From JALJPB01 sp963933115 (lineage in GTDB: Bacteria; Pseudomonadota; Gammaproteobacteria; Enterobacterales; Alteromonadaceae), in assembly GCA_963933115.1 (NCBI GenBank), contig CAWVSL010000033.1:1-31319 (forward strand): a stretch of 31,319 nucleotides of DNA. The letters are read 5' to 3'. Below the pieces are notes generated by a model. That model worked only from the letters and a program-made list of their open reading frames with translations. It had not been told where the DNA came from and did not search any database. Of the stretch, positions 24,947 through 31,319 are shown piece after piece; positions within the stretch are counted from its first letter, which is position 1; each line of letters opens with the position of its first letter. The translations under genes were made by a program, and so were the position numbers.

Positions 24947-26131
24947 ATGTCTGCATTAGACCCTATTGTTATTGTTTCAGCTGTAAGAACCCCGATGGGG
25001 GCTTTTATGGGGGTTTTATCTGCTGCCACGGCACCTTCACTTGGTGCAACGGCAATTAGTGCGGCACTAAAAAGTGCAAACTTGAACAAAGATCAAATAG
25101 ATGAAGTCATTATGGGCTGTGTTTTACCTGCGGGTTTAAAGCAAGCGCCGGCTAGGCAGGCTGCTATTGCTGCTGATTTAGCTTTATCTACTGTGTGTAC
25201 TACCATTAATAAAGTGTGCGGTTCTGGTATGAAAGCAGCAATGCAAGCACATGATGCCTTAATAGCGGGCTCCATCGATGTAGCAATTGCTGGCGGTATG
25301 GAAAGTATGAGTAATGCACCTCATTTACTACCTAAATCTCGTTCAGGAATTAAAATGGGTCATGGTCAAATACTTGATCACATGATGCTAGATGGTCTTG
25401 AAAATGCTTATGATGGCATATCTATGGGTTGTTTTGCTCAAGAAACCGCCGATGAAGCCGGTTTTACCCGCCAAGAAATGGATGCTTTTGCAATACGTTC
25501 GTTAGACCGTGCAAATGAAGCAATTAATTCAGGTGCTTTTAGCAATGAAGTGGCCGCTGTTACTATTAAAAGTCGCCGAGGTGATCTCGTTATTGATACT
25601 GATGAACAGCCCGGTAAGGCTCGGCCTGAAAAAATTCCTTCATTACGTGCAGCTTTCAAAAAAAATGGCACAATAACCGCTGCTAATTCAAGCTCTATTT
25701 CAGATGGTGCTGCGGCATTGGTTCTGATGAAATTATCGAGCGCCAAAGAACGAGGCCTTACTCCCCTTTGTAAAATAGTTAGCCATGCAACTCATGCCCA
25801 GGCCCCCGCAGAATTTACTGTTGCTCCTGTTGGGGCAATGACCAAGGTATTAAAAAAAGCTGGTTGGAGTAGTAATGATGTAGATTTATTTGAAATTAAC
25901 GAGGCATTTGCCATGGTAACTATGCTTGCTGTGAAAAAAATGGATCTTGATATGACTAAAGTAAACATCAATGGGGGGGCCTGTGCTTTAGGACACCCTT
26001 TAGGTGCAAGTGGTGCTCGTATTATGGTGACATTGATTCACGCACTAAAAAACAAAAACCTCTCTAAAGGTATTGCTTCTCTTTGCATTGGTGGTGGTGA
26101 AGCTACGGCTATTGCTATTGAAATGCTTTAA
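24947..26131 (+). CDS. Acetyl-CoA C-acyltransferase (thiolase), valine/isoleucine cluster
   Basis: A 394-residue thiolase. The nucleophile is Cys91 in K-V-C-G-S-G, and the other active-site residues are His350 in G-H-P-L-G and Cys380 in C-I-G-G-G. In the isoleucine branch it would cleave 2-methylacetoacetyl-CoA into propionyl-CoA and acetyl-CoA, and it could also cleave acetoacetyl-CoA from the opposite operon. The frame is open from a TTG at 24908, but ATG at 24947 with GGAG upstream gives the standard N-terminus. It matches the gene called ivdA in Shewanella-type clusters, as I recall the naming. The family is certain; chain-length preference is inferred from context. Confidence 0.93.
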   Translation: MSALDPIVIVSAVRTPMGAFMGVLSAATAPSLGATAISAALKSANLNKDQIDEVIMGCVLPAGLKQAPARQAAIAADLALSTVCTTINKVCGSGMKAAMQAHDALIAGSIDVAIAGGMESMSNAPHLLPKSRSGIKMGHGQILDHMMLDGLENAYDGISMGCFAQETADEAGFTRQEMDAFAIRSLDRANEAINSGAFSNEVAAVTIKSRRGDLVIDTDEQPGKARPEKIPSLRAAFKKNGTITAANSSSISDGAAALVLMKLSSAKERGLTPLCKIVSHATHAQAPAEFTVAPVGAMTKVLKKAGWSSNDVDLFEINEAFAMVTMLAVKKMDLDMTKVNINGGACALGHPLGASGARIMVTLIHALKNKNLSKGIASLCIGGGEATAIAIEML

Positions 26132-26240
26132 TCATTGTCAATATTGATTACTAATCAACCTGAGTGCTCTAATAAGTTATAAATTTGAGCCTAGGTTTAT
26201 TTTCTACTGTAAATTATTTATTAAAACCCAAGGAACTCAA

Positions 26241-27398
26241 ATGAATTTTGACCTAACTGAAGATCAGCAAATGTTTGCTGAAACAGCTAAACAATTTAGT
26301 GATACAGAATTTGCTCCTCTTGCTGCCAAGTGGGATCAAGAGCATATATTTCCAAAAGATGTCATTGCTAAAGCTGGTGAATTAGGTTTTTGTGGTTTGT
26401 ATTCTCCTGAAGATGTTGGTGGTTTAGCCTTAAGTCGTTTGGATTCATCGATTATTTTTGAGCAACTATCTATGGGTTGTACAGCAACAACAGCGATGAT
26501 GACCATTCACAATATGGCTTCATGGATGATTGCTACCTGGGGTACTCAAGAGGTTAAAAACACTTGGTGTCCTTCACTGGTTATGGGTAAAAAATTAGCT
26601 TCTTATTGCTTAACCGAACCAAGTGCTGGCTCTGATGCGGCATCATTAAGGACCAGTGCAAAAAAAGACGGTGAATATTATTTAGTTAATGGTTCAAAAG
26701 TTTTTATATCCGGTGCTGGTGAGACTGATATTTTAGTGGTTATGGTTCGCACAGGAGAAGCGGGTGCAAAAGGTATTTCGGCGTTAGCTATTCCTGCTGA
26801 TCTTGACGGTATTATTTATGGTAAGGCAGAAGATAAATTAGGTTGGAATGCCCAACCTACCCGTCAAATTACTTTTGATAACGTCAGAGTCCCTATTGAA
26901 AATTTGTTAGGTAAAGAAGGCGAGGGTTTCTCTATTGCCATGAAAGGACTTGATGGTGGACGTATTAATATCGCCACTTGTTCAATTGGTACAGCCCAAC
27001 AAGCACTCAATTCAGCCATTATATATATGAAAGAACGGGAGCAATTTGGTAAACCTATTGCTGCTTTTCAAGGGTTACAATTTAAATTAGCCGATATGGC
27101 AACTGAATTGGTGGCTGCACGTCAATTAGTGCGTTTGGCCGCTTTTAAACTTGATAATAATGACCCTGAAAAAACAGCCTATTGTGCAATGGCAAAACGT
27201 TTTGCGACTGATATAGGTTTTCAAGTGTGTGATGCGGCTCTTCAAATACATGGCGGTTATGGTTATATCAAAGAGTATCCTTTAGAGCGTCACTTTAGAG
27301 ATGTTCGTGTCCATCAAATATTAGAAGGCACCAATGAAATTATGCGGCTAATTATTGCACGTCGTTTGTTAATTGAGGGCGCAGGGCAGCTTTTATAA
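26241..27398 (+). CDS. Acyl-CoA dehydrogenase, isobutyryl-/2-methylbutyryl-CoA type
   Basis: A 385-residue FAD-dependent dehydrogenase. The flavin/substrate stretch L-T-E-P-S-A-G-S-D lies at about 126-134, and the catalytic base is Glu362 in L-E-G-T-N-E-I, the position used by short and branched-chain enzymes (unlike LiuA in this window). It would oxidise isobutyryl-CoA to methacrylyl-CoA and 2-methylbutyryl-CoA to tiglyl-CoA. It is closest in character to human ACAD8-type enzymes. AAGGA precedes the ATG. It follows the thiolase by 109 bp, the spot where mmsA often sits in related clusters. Which branched acyl-CoA it prefers is inferred from the neighbours. Confidence 0.9.
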   Translation: MNFDLTEDQQMFAETAKQFSDTEFAPLAAKWDQEHIFPKDVIAKAGELGFCGLYSPEDVGGLALSRLDSSIIFEQLSMGCTATTAMMTIHNMASWMIATWGTQEVKNTWCPSLVMGKKLASYCLTEPSAGSDAASLRTSAKKDGEYYLVNGSKVFISGAGETDILVVMVRTGEAGAKGISALAIPADLDGIIYGKAEDKLGWNAQPTRQITFDNVRVPIENLLGKEGEGFSIAMKGLDGGRINIATCSIGTAQQALNSAIIYMKEREQFGKPIAAFQGLQFKLADMATELVAARQLVRLAAFKLDNNDPEKTAYCAMAKRFATDIGFQVCDAALQIHGGYGYIKEYPLERHFRDVRVHQILEGTNEIMRLIIARRLLIEGAGQLL

Positions 27399-27484
27399 TG
27401 TCATCTCAACAAATATAATTTTTTAAAATTAATACAGTAGTGATTGCATCAAATATAAATAAAAAACTGAAGGGTTAATTACAC

Positions 27485-28276
27485 ATGTCAAAATTTTATG
27501 ACTATCAAGGATTACTTGTCGAAGTAATTAAACATACTGCGGTTATTACTTTTGATAATCCACCTGCACATACTTGGACCTCGCAAAGCCTAACAAGTTT
27601 ACGAGATTTAGTGCTAGAGCTTAATAACGATGATGATATATATGCATTAGTATTAACGGGTGGTGGTGATAAATTTTTCTCAGCCGGTGCTGACTTAAAA
27701 ATATTTGCTGATGGTGATAAAAAAACAGCGGCAGATATGTCTGATATTTTTGGTCAAGCATTTGAAACTTTATCCAACTTTCGGGGGGTCTCCATTGCTG
27801 CTATAAATGGTTATTCAATGGGTGGCGGATTGGAGGTCGCATTAGCTTGTGATATTCGAATAGCGGAGGAACATGCTGTGCTGGCATTACCCGAAGCAAG
27901 TGTCGGTTTATTACCTTGCGCGGGTGGTACGCAAAACCTAGCGGTTTTGGTTGGTGAGGGCTGGGCTAAACGAATGATTTTATGTGGAGAGAGGGTCGAC
28001 AGCGTTACCGCTTTACGTATTGGCCTAGTTGAAGAAATAGCGAAAAAAGGTTTAGGCAAGGATATTGCCATAGCACTTGCTAGTAAAGTTGCAAAACAAA
28101 GCCCTGTGGCAGTAACTGCATGTAAAAAATTAATTCAAAAAAGTCGGGCTATGCCTATCATCAAAGCATTACCACAAGAGCGACAAGCATTTGTTGACTT
28201 GTTTGACTCTGAAGATCAAACCGAAGGTGTGAAAGCGTTTTTAGAAAAACGAAAACCTGTTTGGTTAAATAAATAG
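27485..28276 (+). CDS. Enoyl-CoA hydratase (methacrylyl-/tiglyl-CoA)
   Basis: A 263-residue crotonase-fold hydratase. Both catalytic glutamates are visible: Glu117 in G-G-G-L-E-V and Glu137 in L-P-E-A-S-V-G, with the 20-residue spacing of the classical mitochondrial enzyme. The oxyanion region S-A-G-A-D-L lies at about 66-71 and A-G-G-T-Q at about 146-150. It would hydrate methacrylyl-CoA to 3-hydroxyisobutyryl-CoA and tiglyl-CoA to 2-methyl-3-hydroxybutyryl-CoA. It is the third gene of the plus-strand operon. The substrate is assigned from context only. Confidence 0.9.
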   Translation: MSKFYDYQGLLVEVIKHTAVITFDNPPAHTWTSQSLTSLRDLVLELNNDDDIYALVLTGGGDKFFSAGADLKIFADGDKKTAADMSDIFGQAFETLSNFRGVSIAAINGYSMGGGLEVALACDIRIAEEHAVLALPEASVGLLPCAGGTQNLAVLVGEGWAKRMILCGERVDSVTALRIGLVEEIAKKGLGKDIAIALASKVAKQSPVAVTACKKLIQKSRAMPIIKALPQERQAFVDLFDSEDQTEGVKAFLEKRKPVWLNK

Positions 28277-28315
28277 TAAATAAGTAAAGCATAATTAAGC
28301 ATTAAGGTAACAGTT

Positions 28316-29440
28316 ATGATGGATGTAGTTTTGTTTCAAGAATTAACTTGCGATAACGGCAAGTTAATTGGTATTGCGACATTAAATTCAGAGCGCTCAT
28401 TAAACGCCCTAAGTGGTGACATGGTCGATGCGTTATTTCCTCAATTATCATTGTGGCATCAAAATGATGATATATCGGCAGTTTTTTTACAGGGTGCAGG
28501 TGAAAAAGCATTTTGTGCAGGTGGTGATATTGTTCATTTATATAATGAGATGAAGAGTCATGTTGGCGAATATGCACCTGCTATTGAGGAATATTTCACT
28601 AAAGAATATAAGCTCGATTATTTAATTCATACCTTTAACAAACCTTTTATTGTTTGGGGTAATGGCATTGTTATGGGCGGGGGCTTGGGAATGATGGCTG
28701 GTGCTAGTCATAGAGTAGTCACTGAAAGTTCACGTATTGCTATGCCAGAAATTAGTATCGGTTTATATCCAGATGTTGGTGGTACTTGGTTTTTAAACCG
28801 TATGCCTGATAACTGTGGATTGTTTTTAGGTTTAACAGGAGCCTCAATGAATGCCTCTGATGCTAAATATACCGGTCTTGCTGATTTTTTTATCCTTAAT
28901 GAGAAGAAACAAGGCTTAATTGAAAAACTCAAATTAATTAAATGGGGTGATTCTGTGCCAGAAAATCACGACCAATTATCAATATTGATGAACGACTTTG
29001 AATTATTTTCAAATGCCAGTTTACCTATATCAAATGTTAGAACGCAAAAATCATTAATTGAACATGTGACTAATCATGACAATATTAACGATATTGTTAA
29101 CGCTATTGTCACTGTTGAAGTTGAAGATAAATGGTTTAATAAAGCTCAAAAATCGTTAAAGCATGGTAGCGCTATTAGTGAACACCTCGTTTACCGACAA
29201 TTAAGAGAAGGAAAGGGTTTAAGTCTAGCTGACTGTTTTAGGATGGAGCTTAGTTTGTCAGTAAAAGCGGGACAGTATGGTGAATTTGTTGAAGGGGTAA
29301 GAGCATTACTTATTGACAAAGACTATGCCCCTCAATGGAAATTTATTTCTGTTAGGGATGTTGATTTAAACATAATTGACTGGTTCTTTGAGTCTAAATG
29401 GCAAGAGTCAGATCATCCGCTATCAACTATTGGTCATTAA
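28316..29440 (+). CDS. 3-hydroxyisobutyryl-CoA hydrolase
   Basis: A 374-residue member of the crotonase superfamily with the longer HIBCH architecture. Landmarks are F-C-A-G-G-D at 66-71, G-G-G-L-G-M at about 121-126, and P-E-I-S-I-G-L-Y-P-D-V-G-G at 144-156, with Glu145 and Asp153 as the predicted catalytic pair. It releases CoA from 3-hydroxyisobutyryl-CoA in valine degradation, which avoids build-up of reactive methacrylyl-CoA. ATG at 28316 has AAGGT 7 nt upstream; a second ATG follows directly. It is 39 bp after the hydratase gene. Confidence 0.92.
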   Translation: MMDVVLFQELTCDNGKLIGIATLNSERSLNALSGDMVDALFPQLSLWHQNDDISAVFLQGAGEKAFCAGGDIVHLYNEMKSHVGEYAPAIEEYFTKEYKLDYLIHTFNKPFIVWGNGIVMGGGLGMMAGASHRVVTESSRIAMPEISIGLYPDVGGTWFLNRMPDNCGLFLGLTGASMNASDAKYTGLADFFILNEKKQGLIEKLKLIKWGDSVPENHDQLSILMNDFELFSNASLPISNVRTQKSLIEHVTNHDNINDIVNAIVTVEVEDKWFNKAQKSLKHGSAISEHLVYRQLREGKGLSLADCFRMELSLSVKAGQYGEFVEGVRALLIDKDYAPQWKFISVRDVDLNIIDWFFESKWQESDHPLSTIGH

Positions 29441-29495
29441 TTATTTGGCCCTTACTCATTCATAAAGTTAAATATAGAATATTTAGGAGCGCAGC

Positions 29496-30386
29496 ATGTC
29501 AAAAATAGCATTTATTGGTTTAGGTAATATGGGTGGTCCAATGGCCATTAATTTAGTTAAAGCGGGTCATCAGGTTTGTGTATTTGATTTATCAAAGAGG
29601 GCGGTTGCTCAAGTAGTCGAGCAAGGTGCAACAACACAACCACAAGCAAATGACTGTGTAAAAGATGCAGAGTTTATTATTTCGATGTTGCCAGCAGGTA
29701 AACATGTAGAAGCTGTTTATTTATCTGATGATGGCCTAATTAATTATATAAATAAAGATGCTTTAGTTATTGATTCATCAACCATTGATTCTGCTACCTC
29801 TATTAAAGTGGGTGCCGCATTATTAGAAAAAGGTATTAATTTTATTGATGCGCCGGTTTCTGGTGGGGTTGGAGGTGCAATTGCGGGCAGCTTAAGCTTT
29901 ATGGTGGGTGGCAGTGAAACCGACTTTGAACACGGAAAAAGTGTGTTAGCTTCTATGGGTAAAAATATCTTTCATGCGGGTAAGCATGGGGCAGGTCAAA
30001 TCGCTAAAGTTTGCAATAACATGTTGTTATCAGTTTTAATGATAGGGACATCGGAGGCTTTGCAGTTAGGTATAACAAATGGTTTAGACCCGGCGATTTT
30101 ATCAAACATTATGAGCAAGAGTTCAGGAAGTAACTGGACATTAGATGTTTATAACCCCTGCCCTGATGTAATGGAAAATGTACCTTCTTCGAATGATTAT
30201 CAAGGTGGATTCATGGTTGACTTAATGGCGAAAGATTTAGGCCTTGCTATGGATACTGCGGTTACAAGTCAATCTTCAACTCCCATGGGGGCATTAGCGC
30301 GAAATTTATATGCTATATATGCCGCATCTGGAAATGGAACTAAAGATTTTTCTAGTATTTTTAACCTTTTCAATCAACAAAAATAA
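29496..30386 (+). CDS. mmsB: 3-hydroxyisobutyrate dehydrogenase
   Basis: A 296-residue NAD-dependent beta-hydroxyacid dehydrogenase. The Rossmann motif G-L-G-N-M-G lies at 8-13, the substrate loop D-A-P-V-S-G-G at 118-124, and the catalytic lysine is Lys171 in K-V-C-N-N-M. It oxidises 3-hydroxyisobutyrate to methylmalonate semialdehyde. AGGAG lies 6 nt before the ATG. Its usual partner, the semialdehyde dehydrogenase MmsA, is not in this window. It is followed by the SDR gene after only 12 bp. Confidence 0.94.
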   Translation: MSKIAFIGLGNMGGPMAINLVKAGHQVCVFDLSKRAVAQVVEQGATTQPQANDCVKDAEFIISMLPAGKHVEAVYLSDDGLINYINKDALVIDSSTIDSATSIKVGAALLEKGINFIDAPVSGGVGGAIAGSLSFMVGGSETDFEHGKSVLASMGKNIFHAGKHGAGQIAKVCNNMLLSVLMIGTSEALQLGITNGLDPAILSNIMSKSSGSNWTLDVYNPCPDVMENVPSSNDYQGGFMVDLMAKDLGLAMDTAVTSQSSTPMGALARNLYAIYAASGNGTKDFSSIFNLFNQQK

Positions 30387-30398
30387 AATAGAGCAGTT

Positions 30399-31160
30399 AT
30401 GAACATTAAAAATAAAGTTATCGTTATCACCGGCGGAGGTCAAGGTTTAGGTCGTGCAATGGCTGTCGAACTCGCACAAAGCGGTGCTAAATTAGCATTA
30501 ATTGATTTGAATGAAGAACAACTACAAACCACCGTTAAGTTAATTGAACAGCTTGGTTCTACTGCGAAATATTATTTGGCTAATGTGACTAATGAAAAAG
30601 AAGTTGAAGAAATATTTGAGAAAATAAATCAGGATTTTGATGGCTTCGATGGTTTGATCAATAACGCTGGGGTTTTACGAGACGGTATGCTTGTCAAAGC
30701 TAAAGACGGTGTTGTTACTAAAAAAATGTCATTATCACAATTTCAATCCGTGATTGATGTTAATTTAACCGGAGTATTTCTATGTGGTCGAGAAGCTGCT
30801 ATTCATATGATTGAACAAAAACGTAAAGGAGTGATCATTAATATGTCCTCTATTGCCCGTGGGGGTAATATCGGACAAACTAACTATGCAGCGTCTAAAG
30901 CTGGTGTAGTTGCTATGACGATAACTTGGGCACGCGAATTAGGTCGACATGGTATTAGAGTAGGAGCCATAGCTCCGGGTGTTATTAAAACAGCCATGAC
31001 TGATGCAATGAAACCTGAAATGCGAGAGCGTTTAGAGAAAATGAAACCTGTGGGTCGATTAGGTGAAGCGAATGAAATAGCACACACTGTAAAGTATATT
31101 TTTGAAAATGAATTCTTCACGGGTCGTGTTATTGAAATAGATGGCGGTCTGTGCATGTAG
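30399..31160 (+). CDS. SDR-family dehydrogenase, probable 2-methyl-3-hydroxybutyryl-CoA dehydrogenase
   Basis: A 253-residue short-chain dehydrogenase. The NAD(P) loop T-G-G-G-Q-G-L-G lies at 11-18 and N-N-A-G at 88-91. The catalytic residues are Ser150, Tyr163 and Lys167 (Y-A-A-S-K). Asp36, at the end of the second strand (L-I-D-L), suggests NAD rather than NADP. In the isoleucine branch it would oxidise 2-methyl-3-hydroxybutyryl-CoA to 2-methylacetoacetyl-CoA for the thiolase at the head of the operon. It starts 12 bp after mmsB with only a weak ribosome site (GAGCAG), suggesting coupling. It equals the gene called ivdG in Shewanella-type clusters by position. SDR specificity is hard to read from sequence, so the substrate is inferred. 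Confidence 0.87.
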   Translation: MNIKNKVIVITGGGQGLGRAMAVELAQSGAKLALIDLNEEQLQTTVKLIEQLGSTAKYYLANVTNEKEVEEIFEKINQDFDGFDGLINNAGVLRDGMLVKAKDGVVTKKMSLSQFQSVIDVNLTGVFLCGREAAIHMIEQKRKGVIINMSSIARGGNIGQTNYAASKAGVVAMTITWARELGRHGIRVGAIAPGVIKTAMTDAMKPEMRERLEKMKPVGRLGEANEIAHTVKYIFENEFFTGRVIEIDGGLCM

Positions 31161-31161
31161 G

Positions 31162-31222
31162 TTCAATTCTCAGATTGATAATACAAAGGAGACTCTAGTG
31201 CAATTCTCTATCAATAATTGAA
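31162..31222 (+). repeat. Hairpin after the last catabolic gene
   Basis: TTCAATT (31162-31168) and ATTGATA (31174-31180) pair in order with AATTGAA (31216-31222) and TATCAAT (31209-31215), giving 14 bp with a 5-nt bulge. The loop holds AAAGGAG and a GTG codon. It has no T tract and is not a clear terminator. Confidence 0.45.
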
Positions 31223-31292
31223 TGAATTTCGAACACCTTCACTGAAGTACAACGCTACATTCAAATTAATTGAAGTTATTATCAAAAAAGGG

Positions 31293-31319
31293 TTGACGAA
31301 AAATCAAAACTCGCTATTA
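31293..31319 (+). promoter_or_regulatory. Possible promoter at the right edge
   Basis: TTGACG (31293-31298) is followed after 16 bp by TATTA at the very end of the window, which could be a truncated -10. It would drive a transcription unit beyond the window. Confidence 0.4.

Noticed and set aside
24889..25089. Minus-strand open frame over the thiolase start, alanine-rich and signal-peptide-like
   Set aside because: It overlaps the operator region and the conserved thiolase N-terminus. The hydrophobic look comes from reading alanine/glycine codons antisense.
1..31319. CRISPR arrays, tRNA/rRNA genes, insertion sequences, prophage, defence or secretion systems
   Set aside because: No regularly spaced repeats, cloverleaf-forming segments, transposase/integrase motifs or defence-gene families were seen on either strand. 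Composition looks even throughout.

Overview
The window reads as chromosomal DNA of an AT-rich marine gammaproteobacterium of the Alteromonadales, most likely Colwelliaceae (Colwellia/Thalassotalea-like). This is inferred from the AT-rich composition, the Pla-1/VolA-type surface lipase, the SohB, AroF, TyrA and Acs sequences, and the paired liu/ivd branched-chain amino-acid catabolic clusters with MerR-type LiuR control that are known from Shewanella-like genomes. No tRNA, rRNA, CRISPR array, insertion sequence, phage gene or att site was seen. Almost every gene belongs to a recognisable family.

Layout. 1-4.5 kb (+): a surface lipoprotein lipase with a strong terminator, the inner-membrane protease SohB (TTG start), and a thiopurine-type methyltransferase. 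4.8-9.4 kb (+): acetyl-CoA synthetase behind a repeat-rich 400-bp leader, then the tyrosine-pathway pair aroF-tyrA. 9.5-12.5 kb (+): a small thioredoxin-fold lipoprotein with a CxxS instead of a CxxC site, a RhlE-like DEAD-box helicase, and a four-cysteine protein of unknown function. 12.8-15.9 kb: a KefB/C-like cation/proton antiporter (+) converging, with 7 bp between the genes, on a patatin-like phospholipase (-).

16.1-31.2 kb is a divergent branched-chain amino-acid degradation locus. On the minus strand runs liuR-liuA-liuB-liuC-liuD-liuE-scoA-scoB. It takes isovaleryl-CoA (from leucine) through methylcrotonyl-CoA, methylglutaconyl-CoA and HMG-CoA to acetyl-CoA and acetoacetate, and ScoAB then activates acetoacetate to acetoacetyl-CoA. 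On the plus strand runs thiolase - acyl-CoA dehydrogenase - enoyl-CoA hydratase - 3-hydroxyisobutyryl-CoA hydrolase - 3-hydroxyisobutyrate dehydrogenase - SDR dehydrogenase, for the valine and isoleucine branches. The thiolase could also cleave the acetoacetyl-CoA made by ScoAB. The 189-bp intergene between liuR and the thiolase holds two 16-bp palindromes of identical 7-2-7 geometry, predicted LiuR operators, one next to each divergent promoter.

The points most worth a second look are the absence of mmsA (methylmalonate-semialdehyde dehydrogenase) from an otherwise complete valine branch, two strong intercistronic hairpins in the liu mRNA, the monothiol CxxS lipoprotein, the four-Cys unknown protein after rhlE, and a hairpin at the right end that encloses a Shine-Dalgarno plus a seven-codon mini-ORF. 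I found no convincing sign of an entirely new multi-gene system. Most of the window is conserved housekeeping and catabolic DNA.
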